Of a stretch of DNA of 64,000 bases, positions 19,206 to 28,315 are shown one piece after another; positions within the stretch are counted from its first letter, which is position 1, and each line of letters opens with the position of its first letter. The notes beneath the pieces are model-generated. The model was not told the origin of the DNA. It did no database searches and worked only from the letters and a program-made list of their open reading frames with translations. The stretch comes from an uncultured Dorea sp. (GTDB lineage Bacteria > Bacillota > Clostridia > Lachnospirales > Lachnospiraceae), in the NCBI GenBank assembly GCA_900543415.1, contig UQRE01000001.1, positions 62,001 through 126,000 on the forward strand, written 5' to 3'. Made by a program: the position numbers and the translations under genes.

Positions 19206-19952
19206 GTGAGAATGGGAAAGCAGATAATTAAGGCAGAAAATGTATCTATGCAATTTAACATGGCAACGGAAAAGATTGATAATATTAAAGAATATTTTGT
19301 GAAGAAAGTAAAAGGGCGTATTTCTTATGATACGTTATGGGCGTTAAGAAATGTGAATTTTCAGATGGATGCAGGAGAAAGTGTTGGGCTTGTTGGACTG
19401 AATGGAAGCGGCAAAAGTACCTTCCTTAAAATTTTGGCAGGAGTACTGGAACCGACAGAAGGAAAGGTGGAAGTGGCAGGAAGTGTTGCTCCTTTAATAG
19501 AGCTTGGCGCCGGATTTGATATAGATCTGACTGCCAGGGAAAATGTGTGGCTCAATGGAGCAATTCTCGGATATAATCGAAGCATTATGAGGGAGCATTA
19601 TGATGAGATCGTAGAGTTTTCCGGTCTTCATGATTTTATGGATACGCCGCTTAAAAATTTTTCATCGGGTATGCTTGCGAGACTTGGTTTTTCAGTAATG
19701 ACGTTTGGAACGCCGGATCTTCTTATTGTGGATGAAGTGCTTTCGGTTGGGGATTTTGTTTTTAAGGCTAAATGCCGAGAGCGGATTGAAGAATTGAGAA
19801 AACAGGGAACCGCTATATTACTGGTATCTCATAGTGTGGGTGAAGTTCGGGAAATCTGTTCCAGAGCAGTTTGGCTTGAAAAGGGAGTTGTTCAGATGGA
19901 TGGCTCGTGTATGGAAGTGACAGAAGAATATATAAGAAGGGGAGAAAAATAA
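19206..19952 (+). CDS. ABC polysaccharide export ATPase (Wzt/TagH-like)
   Basis: A 248-residue ATPase partner of the preceding permease. Walker A is GLNGSGKST, the signature is NFSSGMLARLGF, Walker B is LLIVDEVLSVGD, and the H-loop is LLVSHS. The N-terminal NIKEYFVKKVKGRISYDTLWALR insert is typical of polysaccharide exporters. There is no long C-terminal carbohydrate-binding domain as in E. coli O8/O9a Wzt. The start is GTG 19206 (ATG 19212 is possible) after AGAGGAAGG. The stop directly abuts the next gene (TAAATG). Confidence 0.92.
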   Translation: MRMGKQIIKAENVSMQFNMATEKIDNIKEYFVKKVKGRISYDTLWALRNVNFQMDAGESVGLVGLNGSGKSTFLKILAGVLEPTEGKVEVAGSVAPLIELGAGFDIDLTARENVWLNGAILGYNRSIMREHYDEIVEFSGLHDFMDTPLKNFSSGMLARLGFSVMTFGTPDLLIVDEVLSVGDFVFKAKCRERIEELRKQGTAILLVSHSVGEVREICSRAVWLEKGVVQMDGSCMEVTEEYIRRGEK

Positions 19953-22373
19953 ATGGATCATCAGTTTTGCATTCTGCATTGCAGAGCGCATATGACGGCA
20001 GAGAATAAGGTATTGGTCTGCGGATTTTGGAAAGGAACAGACCGAGGGAGTGGTGACCTTCTTGTGTCTTTGGATTACACGCCGGTAAAGACGGATATTA
20101 AAGTTCAAGAGACGGTGCGTACGTTGGGGGTGTGCGAGAAGCGGTATTTTTTGTGGATCACTTTGCCGGGAAGTTATAGGGCGTATAAAAAGCTTAGAAT
20201 ATTTGAACGAGATGGTGCGAATCTGAAAGAAGCCTATGCTATAGAGACGAAGAAGATAGAAAAGCTTAAGGATAAGATCCCGATGTCTGTAGATGAATTT
20301 GTATTGGATGATCGTGGAATCAGCGTGAGTGGATGGTGTATTGCCAGAGAAAATTATAGTATATGCCTCAAAGATGCATCAGGGACTGTCATTTCCGGAA
20401 AAATCATGGACCGGAGAAGAACGGATGTAGAACAGGCGTATCCAGAGTGCAAAAAAGAATGGATTCATGGATATTTATTTACATCGAAAGAGCGGATCGA
20501 AGGAAAAGTGACAGTTGAAGTCTATTGTGACGGTGTGAAGGAGATTGTGCAACACTCCTTTAGACAGGCACTTCCGATGAAAATAGGTAAGAGCATAAAG
20601 GAACAAGGGTGGAAAGTCAAGGTGTACTATCAGCAGTTTGGATTAAAACAGACAGTTCGAAGAGCGATAGAGAAGCTAGGAGGGAAAGAGGTTCGGACTT
20701 ACGAAGCGTTCAGAAGAAGGTATTTCCCAGATAAGAAAGAGTTGAATAGACAGAGAAAAGAACAGTTTGTGTATGAACCACTCTTTTCAATTGTAGTTCC
20801 GCTGTATAAAACGCCACTACCTTATCTTGAGGATCTGATTTGGTCTATACAGGCACAGACGTATGAGAAGTGGAAATTATATCTTTCGGATGGGAGTGGG
20901 AAAGAGTCTTCGCTTAAGGAAGTACTTAGGAACTATGCGCGTAAAGAAAAAAGGATACATATTATTGAAAATGATTGTAGGCTGAATATTTCAGATAATA
21001 CCAATCGGGCGCTAGAACAGGTAGACGGAGGCTATGTTGTATTTGTGGATCATGACGATACTTTGGCTCCGGACGCATTGTATGAGTGTGTGAAAGTGTT
21101 GAATCGTGAACCGGATGTGGAAGTGATTTATACGGATTCTGATAAACTCTCGGAAAATGGAAAGAGATACAGTGAGCCTTGTTTTAAACCGGATTTTAAT
21201 ATGGAGCTTTTGCGATGCCAGAATTATATCTGTCATCTTACGGTTATCCAGAAGAGGTTTCTTGATAAAGTCGGGTATCTGAATTCCAATTACAGTGGGG
21301 TGCAGGATTATGATCATATTCTGCGTTGTGTGGAACAGACGAATCGTATTGTTCACATTCCAAAGATATTATATCACTGGCGCATGTGTCCGGGATCGGT
21401 GGCTGTAGATACAGACAATAAGCCCTATACTTATGAATTGTTTCAGAAGATTTTGAGAGAACATTATGACCGGATGGGAATACAGGCAGAAGTGAAGGCT
21501 GTGTTTCCGGGAGTAGTCCGAACGGTTTATCAACTTCCTTATGAGCCGCTTGTGTCTGTAATCATTGCCAATAAGGATCACCGAGAAGATCTTATGCGTT
21601 GTGTAGAGTCGCTGGAACAAGAATCTGAGTATAAGAATCTGGAGATTTTAATTGTAGAAAATAATAGCGTATCAGAAGAAATAGTTACATATTATGATCA
21701 GGTGCAGAGGCAATATGACAATGTGCGTGTGCTTCGGTATGAGAAAGAGTTTAACTATGCGGATATTCAAAATTATGCGGCAGTAAGAGCAAAAGGAGAT
21801 CATCTGCTTCTGTTGAATAATGATACATGGCTGGAAAGACCGGAAAGTATTCGAGAAATGCTGGGATATTGTATGAGAGATGATGTGGGGATTGTAGGTG
21901 CTAAATTGTTGTATCCGGACGATACGATTCAGCATGCTGGTGTTATCGTGGGATTGGGCGGTGTGGCAGATCACGCATTTGTAGGAATGGATCGAGAAGA
22001 CCCGGGGTACTGCTGTCGCGCAATTTGTGCGCAGGAATACAGTGCAGTAACAGCGGCATGCCTGATGGTAAAGAAAACTGTTTTTATGGAAGTGGGAGGA
22101 ATGGATACCGAATTGAAGATTGCGTTTAATGATGTGGATTTTTGTCTTCGTGTAAAAGAAGCGGGATATAAAATCATATACAATCCTTTTTCAATCTGGT
22201 ATCATGATGAATCCAAGACAAGAGGGGCGGAGGATACACCCGAGAAAATAGAACGTTTTCGTGGAGAAATTGAATATTTCCAGCGAAGATGGGCGAATTT
22301 TCTGTACTGGGGAGATCCGGCTTATAATCCGAATCTTGCCCTTGACCGCCATGATTTTTCGTTGAAAAGTTAA
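19953..22373 (+). CDS. Double-domain GT2 glycosyltransferase
   Basis: An 806-residue cytoplasmic or membrane-associated enzyme with two GT-A domains. An N-terminal region of about 270 residues (WCIARENYS... repeat-like beta segments) is of unknown role. Domain 1 (about 278-500) has FSIVVPLYKTPLPYLEDLI and VFVDHDDTLAPDAL (DHDD metal site). Domain 2 (about 531-790) has VSVIIANKDHREDLMRCVES, ILIVENNS, LLLLNNDTW and FNDVDFCLRVKEAGYKI. Two-domain GT2 proteins of this sort often build rhamnan or other repeat backbones by adding two linkages in turn; that assignment is inference. It starts immediately after the ATPase stop, so it is part of the export operon. Confidence 0.88.
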   Translation: MDHQFCILHCRAHMTAENKVLVCGFWKGTDRGSGDLLVSLDYTPVKTDIKVQETVRTLGVCEKRYFLWITLPGSYRAYKKLRIFERDGANLKEAYAIETKKIEKLKDKIPMSVDEFVLDDRGISVSGWCIARENYSICLKDASGTVISGKIMDRRRTDVEQAYPECKKEWIHGYLFTSKERIEGKVTVEVYCDGVKEIVQHSFRQALPMKIGKSIKEQGWKVKVYYQQFGLKQTVRRAIEKLGGKEVRTYEAFRRRYFPDKKELNRQRKEQFVYEPLFSIVVPLYKTPLPYLEDLIWSIQAQTYEKWKLYLSDGSGKESSLKEVLRNYARKEKRIHIIENDCRLNISDNTNRALEQVDGGYVVFVDHDDTLAPDALYECVKVLNREPDVEVIYTDSDKLSENGKRYSEPCFKPDFNMELLRCQNYICHLTVIQKRFLDKVGYLNSNYSGVQDYDHILRCVEQTNRIVHIPKILYHWRMCPGSVAVDTDNKPYTYELFQKILREHYDRMGIQAEVKAVFPGVVRTVYQLPYEPLVSVIIANKDHREDLMRCVESLEQESEYKNLEILIVENNSVSEEIVTYYDQVQRQYDNVRVLRYEKEFNYADIQNYAAVRAKGDHLLLLNNDTWLERPESIREMLGYCMRDDVGIVGAKLLYPDDTIQHAGVIVGLGGVADHAFVGMDREDPGYCCRAICAQEYSAVTAACLMVKKTVFMEVGGMDTELKIAFNDVDFCLRVKEAGYKIIYNPFSIWYHDESKTRGAEDTPEKIERFRGEIEYFQRRWANFLYWGDPAYNPNLALDRHDFSLKS

Positions 22374-22390
22374 GAAAGAGGCAGTGAATG

Positions 22391-23368
22391 CTATAAATGC
22401 CGTTGGAGAAACTGAAAGGCATAAAGAATGCTTCCATATATCGTCCAAGATTCTGTCCGGAGATAGGACAGTGTGTTGCCAGAAATGTGAGAAGTCAGAT
22501 GGCGCCTTGTTTTTGTCCCGTCCAGAATGCCTTTTGTATAAAAACGTCCAAGGTTCATTTTGTGGAAATATAAGAGTTTTAACAATGTTCCTGTGAGAAA
22601 AAAAGGCGCGCGGAACAGTCTTTGAAATAAGGTTAGGTTTTTTTTGCGAAGCCAGATATTATTCCGAGCAGATAAGTATACTTTAAACGGAGTATATTTT
22701 GCACCGGTTGTTCCGCTTCCATAATGAAATATGTGGGCTTCCGGACAGACTACATTTTTGTAACCCATTTTTCGGGCGCGGAATCCAAGATCCACATCCT
22801 CCAGATAGGCAAAAAAATGCTCGTCAAAAAGACCGGTTTTCTCTAAAAGAGACCGGCGGTAAATGACGGCGCATCCACAGTTTGTGAATGACGGAATGTG
22901 GTTCTTGTGGTGTAAAGCGAAACGGGCGGAGGCTAAGCCTTGTCCCCGACAGAAAGCGTAGCCAAAGAGGGTGTAAAAATCTCCGATAGTATCTGTAAGG
23001 TGCGGAGCGTTCATAGAGAGGATATGGGCGCCTACAGAAAATATCCGGTTGTCAGAGAGGATGGCGTTCATCATTTTTTCGATACAGTTATGTTTAACGA
23101 TTGTGTCATTATTAAGTAACATGACATAAGGTTCTTTGCTTTCTTGAATGCCGGCGTTGGCAGCAGCGGCAAAGCCTTTGTTGTATGGAAGTTTTAAAAT
23201 GTTTACTTCCGAATAATGCCTTTGAAGCAAAGTCACACTTTCGTCAGATGAGCCATTATCAACCACTGTGATCCGAAAATTTTGATAGGTCTGTCGGCGC
23301 AGTGAATTAAGGCAGTTCGTTAAAAAATGTGCGCCATTATAATTGGGGATAATAATATGCAGTTTCAT
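22391..23368 (-). CDS. GT2 glycosyltransferase, rhamnosyltransferase-like (minus strand)
   Basis: A 325-residue GT-A enzyme: MKLHIIIPNYNGAHFLTNCL, VVDNGSSDES, MLLNNDTIV (metal site), and YLEDVDLGFRARKMGYK (E-D-x-D acceptor motif), a pattern shared with WbbL/RfbF-type rhamnosyltransferases. ATG 23368 follows AAAGGAAAA; the longer frame to 23530 crosses the divergent gene and is unlikely. It converges with the 806-residue gene (17-bp gap) and diverges from the 23437 gene (68-bp gap), so it is an inverted single gene inside the glycan locus. Confidence 0.88.
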   Translation of the reverse strand: MKLHIIIPNYNGAHFLTNCLNSLRRQTYQNFRITVVDNGSSDESVTLLQRHYSEVNILKLPYNKGFAAAANAGIQESKEPYVMLLNNDTIVKHNCIEKMMNAILSDNRIFSVGAHILSMNAPHLTDTIGDFYTLFGYAFCRGQGLASARFALHHKNHIPSFTNCGCAVIYRRSLLEKTGLFDEHFFAYLEDVDLGFRARKMGYKNVVCPEAHIFHYGSGTTGAKYTPFKVYLSARNNIWLRKKNLTLFQRLFRAPFFLTGTLLKLLYFHKMNLGRFYTKGILDGTKTRRHLTSHISGNTLSYLRTESWTIYGSILYAFQFLQRHL

Positions 23369-23436
23369 AGTGATTTTTCCTTTAAAATGATTTATTATTA
23401 TTATAACTGACAGAGAAGAAAAGGGAAAGCTTAAAG

Positions 23437-24381
23437 ATGTGTATAATAGATGTGATGATTCCGGTGTGGAATCCGGATGAACGTTTGCGGCAGAGTGTTG
23501 AGAGTCTTCTGCACCAGAGTTGTAAGCCACGAAAAATCACACTGGTTTTTTCGATTGATAAGATGTGGGATGACCGAAAGGCAGAGAAGTGGTTTGCAGA
23601 TTATGATGATAAGGTGGAGATTATAAAAATACCGCGTGCAAAGTTTAATCATGGAGGCACTAGACATCAGTGGGCGCGGTTAAATGATGCGGATTATCTG
23701 TTGTTTCTGGTGCAGGATGCAGTTCCGGAGAACGAAGAACTGGTGAGGGAACTGGTGAGAAGTATTGAGAATCCCAATCATGCAGTGGCTTATGCAAGGC
23801 AGATTCCCGGATTTGGCTGTGATGAGATTGAAGAATATACAAGATATTTTAATTATCCGTCCTACAGTCTTAAGAAAACAAAAGCAAAATTTATCAAAGG
23901 TGGAGTGAAGGATTGTTTTACCTCCAATGTATGCGCCATGTACCGGAAAGACTGGTATGATAAAATTGGAGGTTTTGAGGAACATATTCTTCTTAGTGAG
24001 GATAGTGTGTATGCCGCGAAAGCATTACTTGCCGGGGCTGATGTGATCTACAATGCAGATGCACATGTGATACATGCACATAATTTCGGATACAGGGTGC
24101 AGTGGAAGCGGAATTTTGATATTGGTGTTGTACACAAGATGTATGATGAAATTTTCGGCAGATTGTCGTCGGAAAAAGAGGGAGTGGAGCTGGTTAAAGG
24201 AACAGCCTTGCATTTATTAAAACAAAAGAGGCTTCGGCTCCTGCCAAGGCTATTTTGCTTAAGCGCGGTAAAATTCCTGGGATATCAAGCGGGAAAGCGT
24301 TATGATAAATTGCCCATGTGGCTTGTGAAAAAATGGAGTTGGGATCAATATTACTGGAGGAGGAATGAAGATGGAAGATAA
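23437..24381 (+). CDS. GT2 glycosyltransferase, rhamnosyltransferase-like
   Basis: A 314-residue GT-A protein. MCIIDVMIPVWNPDERLRQSV opens the nucleotide-binding domain; AKFNHGGTRHQWA is a hallmark of one group of rhamnosyltransferases; LLFLVQDAVPENEEL holds the metal site (Q-D); IGGFEEHILLSEDSVYAAKALLAG carries the acceptor motif. ATG 23437 follows AAGGGAAAG. Its end overlaps the next gene by 17 bp, indicating co-translation with the LCP protein. Confidence 0.87.
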   Translation: MCIIDVMIPVWNPDERLRQSVESLLHQSCKPRKITLVFSIDKMWDDRKAEKWFADYDDKVEIIKIPRAKFNHGGTRHQWARLNDADYLLFLVQDAVPENEELVRELVRSIENPNHAVAYARQIPGFGCDEIEEYTRYFNYPSYSLKKTKAKFIKGGVKDCFTSNVCAMYRKDWYDKIGGFEEHILLSEDSVYAAKALLAGADVIYNADAHVIHAHNFGYRVQWKRNFDIGVVHKMYDEIFGRLSSEKEGVELVKGTALHLLKQKRLRLLPRLFCLSAVKFLGYQAGKRYDKLPMWLVKKWSWDQYYWRRNEDGR

Positions 24382-25498
24382 GAGAGTAGGAGAAGATAAG
24401 ATGGAAGAACAGAAAGTGGAAGAGCAGAAAGTAGAAGAGCAGAAAGTGGAAGAACAGGTAGAAGGCGTGGAAGAGCAGAACGGTGTAGATTCAAAACCGG
24501 AAGAGAAGAAAACGACTTCGAAAAAGAAGATCATTATTGGAGTGATAGCGGTTCTTGCGGCGGTTGCAATCGGAATTGGCGTGTATGCGAACAGTAAACT
24601 TTCGAAGGTAAAACAGACGACTGTAGACGAAGATCAATTAGAGATTTCGGAAGAGGTTGAGGAAGAAATCGGGGCAAATTATCTGAATGTTGCAATTTTT
24701 GGTGTAAATGCGAAAAGTGCAGATGACAAAGCCGTGGACAGTGATGCTGTCTATGTGGCAAGTTTAAACGAGAAGACGAAAGAAGTGAAGATTTTCTCTG
24801 TTTACGGAAATACAATGCTGGAGCATAATGGTAAATCGGTGAAAATGAAAGAGGCTTATGCAGAAGGCGGTGCGGAAGAAGCGATTGCAGTGCTGAATGA
24901 AAATCTTGATCTAAATATCAAAGATTATGTTACGTTAAATTTTGCGGCAATGGTTGATATGATCGATACGCTTGGCGGAATTGAGATTGAAGTAACGGAA
25001 GAAGAAATTCCACATATCAACGGATATGCGCAGGGAATCGCGAAGGCCCTTGGCAAAGATACACCGGACGTTACGGCAGCAGGGATGCAGACACTCAATG
25101 GTGTACAGGCAACCGGTTACTGTCGTATCCGCGTTACAGAGGGCGGAGATGTAAAGCGCGGAAGCAGACAGATGGAAGTGATCAACAAAATGTTGGAGAA
25201 GCTGACAACTTCTGGGTTTGAGCAGGTAGATAAGTGTATGGATATTGTTTTGCCGAATGTAGAAACTAATTTTGAGAATGGCGATATCATTTCTTATGGA
25301 GCAGATGCAAAAAAATATAAAGTATCTCTACTTCCGGCATTTCCGAGAACGATCAAAGAGCAGGTACGTCAGCCGCAGAAGGAAGGCGTACAGTTCGCAG
25401 ATTTTGAAGAAATAGTAGAAGGAACGAATCTGGAGAAAGATGTTGAGGATATCCACAAGGAATTGTTCCCGGATCGTATACAGGAGAGTGATAAATAG
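24365..25498 (+). CDS. LytR-CpsA-Psr (LCP) family protein with altered catalytic motif
   Basis: LCP enzymes transfer undecaprenol-linked glycans to peptidoglycan outside the membrane. This 377-residue protein has a Glu/Gln/Lys-rich cytoplasmic tail with VEEQK repeats (13-37), one membrane helix (about 55-75) and an LCP domain (about 105-290). Seen: VDSDAVYVASLNEKTKEVKI, DLNIKDYVTLNFAAMVDMID, GGIEIEV, and GGDVKRGSRQMEV. The usual VYRDTYL/IPRDT element reads VYGNTML (Gly148, Asn149), so a conserved Arg and Asp are missing. The fold is clear; activity is in doubt. It overlaps the upstream GT gene and its TAG overlaps the rfbA GTG. Confidence 0.82.
   Translation: MKMEDKRVGEDKMEEQKVEEQKVEEQKVEEQVEGVEEQNGVDSKPEEKKTTSKKKIIIGVIAVLAAVAIGIGVYANSKLSKVKQTTVDEDQLEISEEVEEEIGANYLNVAIFGVNAKSADDKAVDSDAVYVASLNEKTKEVKIFSVYGNTMLEHNGKSVKMKEAYAEGGAEEAIAVLNENLDLNIKDYVTLNFAAMVDMIDTLGGIEIEVTEEEIPHINGYAQGIAKALGKDTPDVTAAGMQTLNGVQATGYCRIRVTEGGDVKRGSRQMEVINKMLEKLTTSGFEQVDKCMDIVLPNVETNFENGDIISYGADAKKYKVSLLPAFPRTIKEQVRQPQKEGVQFADFEEIVEGTNLEKDVEDIHKELFPDRIQESDK
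24401..24460 (+). repeat. 15-bp tandem repeat encoding (V/M)EEQK
   Basis: Four consecutive 15-bp units of the type GTGGAAGAGCAGAAA lie in the cytoplasmic tail of the LCP protein. In-frame unit number changes would only alter tail length. Confidence 0.8.
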
Positions 25499-26367
25499 TG
25501 AAAGGTATCATATTGGCGGGAGGGACAGGGACGAGGCTGTACCCGCTTACCATAGCGACATCTAAGCAGTTGCTTCCTGTTTATGATAAGCCGATGATAT
25601 ATTATCCACTTTCGATTCTGATGCTTGCCGGAATCAGAGATATTCTGATTATCTCCGGGGGAAGAGAACTTCCGCTATTTGAAGAATTGTTTGGAGATGG
25701 AAGTCAGCTTGGGCTTCGGATCGGTTATGCAATTCAGGAAGAGGCGAAAGGCGTGGCAGATGCATTTCTGATTGGAGAGAAATTTATTGGTTCAGACAGA
25801 GTGGCTTTGATTCTTGGAGATAATCTGTTTTATGGCAGAGGAATTTCGGAAGTTTTGAAAAAAGCAGGCGAACAGTCAGGAGCGGTTATATTTGATTATT
25901 ATGTCAATAATCCACAAGAATACGGAATAGTTAATTATGATGAAAGTGGGCGTCCGGTGTCACTTGAAGAGAAGCCAGATGAGCCGAAATCCAATTATGC
26001 GATACCGGGACTGTATTTTTACGATGCAGATGTTGTGGATGTGGCGAGAAAAATTCCGGTTTCACCAAGAGGAGAGTTGGAAATTACTTCTGTAAATGAA
26101 CAATATCTGAAGGAAGGTAAACTTAACGTTTTACCGTTGGGCAGAGGAGTCGCATGGTTTGATGTCGGAAATTGCAGTGCTCTTAAGGATGCGTCGGATT
26201 ATGTTGCGGCGCTTCAGAAGAGGCAGGGACTTTATGTCTCATGTATTGAAGAGATTGCATATCGTCAGGGATTCATCAATGGAGACCAGTTAAGAAAGCT
26301 GGCAGAGCCATTAGAAAGAACAGATTACGGGAGATATTTGACCTGGATAAGTAAGAGGAAGGATTAG
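25498..26367 (+). CDS. rfbA: Glucose-1-phosphate thymidylyltransferase
   Basis: RfbA makes dTDP-glucose from glucose-1-phosphate and dTTP, the first step to dTDP-rhamnose. Its 289 residues match the family length. GIILAGGTGTRLYPLT is the nucleotidyltransferase signature, followed by SKQLLPVYDKPMIYYPLS, LILGDNLFYG (metal-binding D), EEKPDEPKSNYAIPGLYFYD and GRGVAWFDVG. GTG 25498 overlaps the LCP stop (TAGTG). Placement at the end of the glycan locus links rhamnose supply to the transferases. Confidence 0.95.
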   Translation: MKGIILAGGTGTRLYPLTIATSKQLLPVYDKPMIYYPLSILMLAGIRDILIISGGRELPLFEELFGDGSQLGLRIGYAIQEEAKGVADAFLIGEKFIGSDRVALILGDNLFYGRGISEVLKKAGEQSGAVIFDYYVNNPQEYGIVNYDESGRPVSLEEKPDEPKSNYAIPGLYFYDADVVDVARKIPVSPRGELEITSVNEQYLKEGKLNVLPLGRGVAWFDVGNCSALKDASDYVAALQKRQGLYVSCIEEIAYRQGFINGDQLRKLAEPLERTDYGRYLTWISKRKD

Positions 26368-26377
26368 GAGAAGATAG

Positions 26378-27328
26378 ATGGATAACAAAGCGTGTACACA
26401 TTGTGGAGCATGTAGAGCTAACTGTCGTTTTTTGGAAAAATACGGGATTGATATAGGAGATCTTGCCGAAAGGGAAGATCTTCTGTATCATTGCTTCCTT
26501 TGCGGAGAATGTACTGCGGTATGTCCGGAGAGGATTGATGGGCGTCAGATGGTCTTGGATATGCGGCGAAGACAGGTAAAAGAAAATGGAAATAAAATAA
26601 AGATATCCGGATATGAGATGTTGATAAAAGAAAAAGAAAATTATATTTTTAAAAATTATAAGAACGGAAATACAAAGAGTGTGCTGTTTCCGGGATGTAA
26701 TTTTCCATCTTTTTATCCGGAGACGACAAAGTATTTGGTTCAAAAGCTGCAAGAAGCAGGAATTGGGGTTGTTTACGATTGCTGCGGAAAGCCGATTGCC
26801 GAGCTGGGCATGGAGCAATCTGAGAAGATAATTATTGAACGGTTAAATCGCAGACTTCAGGATGCGGGGATAGAAGAACTGATTATGCTCTGTCCTAATT
26901 GTTATATGTTCTTAAAACCATATCTGGATGTTCGAATGGTAAGTATTTATGATAAACTGCAAGAACTTGGATGGGGCAGAATGGTGAAAGAGGATGTGAC
27001 GATATTTCCACCGTGTCCGGATAGGGAAAGCAAAGAAATTCTGGAAGGGATGCGTCCGTTTTTAAAAGGAAAGGTAGAGCTTGTTGATAACGTACAGTGC
27101 TGCGGTCTTGGAGGATGTGCGGCCAGAAATGAGTCTGAGCTTGTGGAGGAAATGATCGAAGATATTAAAAAACATGGACGAGTATACTCTTATTGTGCGT
27201 CTTGCTCTGGGAATTTTGCGAGAAAAGGTTATCAAGATACAGATCATTTACTTCTTAAGATATTAGGAAGAGAAGAAAAACCGGATACGGTCAAGTCTGT
27301 TATTAATCGGATGAAGCTCAGATTTTAG
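26378..27328 (+). CDS. (Fe-S)-binding protein with CCG domains (HdrB/GlpC-like)
   Basis: A 316-residue probable electron-transfer subunit. An N-terminal dicluster ferredoxin region has CTHCGACRANC (residues 5-15) and CFLCGECTAVCPE (about 39-51). Two cysteine-rich CCG modules follow: VLFPGCNF with YDCCGKPIAELG and LCPNCYM, then IFPPCPDRE with VQCCGLGGCAARN and SYCASCSGNF. Such modules bind [4Fe-4S] clusters in heterodisulfide reductase HdrB and GlpC/LutA proteins. No flavoprotein or dehydrogenase partner is adjacent, so the redox partner is unknown. ATG 26378 follows TAGGAGAAG. Confidence 0.8.
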   Translation: MDNKACTHCGACRANCRFLEKYGIDIGDLAEREDLLYHCFLCGECTAVCPERIDGRQMVLDMRRRQVKENGNKIKISGYEMLIKEKENYIFKNYKNGNTKSVLFPGCNFPSFYPETTKYLVQKLQEAGIGVVYDCCGKPIAELGMEQSEKIIIERLNRRLQDAGIEELIMLCPNCYMFLKPYLDVRMVSIYDKLQELGWGRMVKEDVTIFPPCPDRESKEILEGMRPFLKGKVELVDNVQCCGLGGCAARNESELVEEMIEDIKKHGRVYSYCASCSGNFARKGYQDTDHLLLKILGREEKPDTVKSVINRMKLRF

Positions 27329-27349
27329 AAAAACAAGTGTATTCAAAAT

Positions 27350-27391
27350 CGTTTAAATTTCTTGAAAAATCATTTAAATTTCTTGAAAAAA
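27350..27391. repeat. 21-bp tandem repeat upstream of the rpsF promoter
   Basis: Two copies of (C)(G/A)TTTAAATTTCTTGAAAAA(T/A) run head to tail directly before the -35 box. The A/T-rich phased tract resembles an UP-element-like upstream region; that role is inference. Confidence 0.6.
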
Positions 27392-27394
27392 CGC

Positions 27395-27423
27395 TTGAAA
27401 CAAGAGCGAAGATGTGTTATCAT
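27395..27423 (+). promoter_or_regulatory. Promoter of rpsF-ssb-rpsR
   Basis: TTGAAA (27395-27400), a 17-bp spacer and TATCAT (27418-27423). A second TATAAT occurs at 27441-27446 without a clear -35. Confidence 0.65.
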
Positions 27424-27467
27424 CCTAAATTGTGATACACTATAATCCGCGTAGAATGTGCGGATAT

Positions 27468-27494
27468 CCTTGCTCCCACATAAGTTGAGCGGGG
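27468..27494 (+). promoter_or_regulatory. Leader hairpin before rpsF (candidate S6:S18 autoregulatory element)
   Basis: CCTTGCTC (27468-27475) can pair with GAGCGGGG (27487-27494) around an 11-nt loop, 31 nt before the rpsF start. S6:S18 feedback leaders are known in many bacteria; I cannot confirm the exact motif. Confidence 0.35.
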
Positions 27495-27525
27495 GCCAAA
27501 AGACCAGAAGGAGGTGCAAGACGAC

Positions 27526-27813
27526 ATGAATAAATATGAATTAGCTGTTGTTGTCAGTGCAAAAATCGAAGACGACGAAAGAGCACAGGTTATCGAAAAA
27601 GTAAAAGCTTTAATCGAGCGTTTTGGTGGCCAGATCTCTGACGTTGATGAATGGGGTAAGAGAAGATTAGCTTACGAGATTCAGAAGATGAAAGAAGCAT
27701 ATTATTATTTCATCCACTTCGAGTCTGATGCTGAGACTCCAGGCGAAATCGAGCAGAGAGTTCGCATCATGGACAATGTCATCAGATATTTATGCGTAAG
27801 ACAGGAAGCATAA
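27526..27813 (+). CDS. rpsF: 30S ribosomal protein S6
   Basis: A 95-residue protein matching S6: MNKYELAVVVSAKIED, FGGQISDVDEWGKRRLAYEIQK, AYYYFIHFES and a C-terminal IMDNVIRYLCVR. S6 binds with S18 to the 30S platform. ATG 27526 follows AAGGAGGT at 10 nt; the in-frame upstream GTG at 27514 lies inside the Shine-Dalgarno sequence and is rejected. First gene of the conserved rpsF-ssb-rpsR operon. Confidence 0.96.
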   Translation: MNKYELAVVVSAKIEDDERAQVIEKVKALIERFGGQISDVDEWGKRRLAYEIQKMKEAYYYFIHFESDAETPGEIEQRVRIMDNVIRYLCVRQEA

Positions 27814-27834
27814 GCAGGAAGTAGAGGTTATTAT

Positions 27835-28290
27835 ATGAATAAAGTAATTTTGATGGGACGCTTAACAAGAGATCCTGAAGTGAGATATTCACAGGGTGAA
27901 AGTTCTACAGCGATTGCAAGATATACACTTGCAGTAGACCGTAGATTCAGACGTAACGGAGATGGAGAGCAGAACGCAGACTTCATCGGATGTGTAGCGT
28001 TTGGAAGAAGCGCAGAGTTCGCTGAGAAATATTTCCGTCAGGGATTGAAAGTAATTGTTACAGGACGTATCCAGACTGGCAGTTATACAAATAAAGACGG
28101 TCAGAAGGTATACACAACAGACGTTGTGGTAGAAGATCAGGAATTTGCTGAGAGCAAAGCGACAAGCGATGCGAACATGGGTAACTTCCGCGCGTCAGCT
28201 CCCACACCGGCTCCGGCACCAGTATCTGATGCAGGCGACGGTTTCATGAATATTCCAGATGGAATTGATGAAGAATTACCGTTCAACTAG
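27835..28290 (+). CDS. ssb: Single-stranded DNA-binding protein
   Basis: 151 residues. The OB fold opens with MNKVILMGRLTRDPEVRYSQ and continues with IARYTLAVDR, DFIGCVAFGRSAEFAEKYFRQG and VTGRIQTGSYTNKDGQ. A Pro/Ala-rich linker leads to the acidic tip DEELPFN, which recruits replication and repair partners. Its position between rpsF and rpsR is the usual one in Firmicutes. Confidence 0.96.
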   Translation: MNKVILMGRLTRDPEVRYSQGESSTAIARYTLAVDRRFRRNGDGEQNADFIGCVAFGRSAEFAEKYFRQGLKVIVTGRIQTGSYTNKDGQKVYTTDVVVEDQEFAESKATSDANMGNFRASAPTPAPAPVSDAGDGFMNIPDGIDEELPFN

Positions 28291-28315
28291 ACAGGATATA
28301 AGGAGGTAAAGCAAC

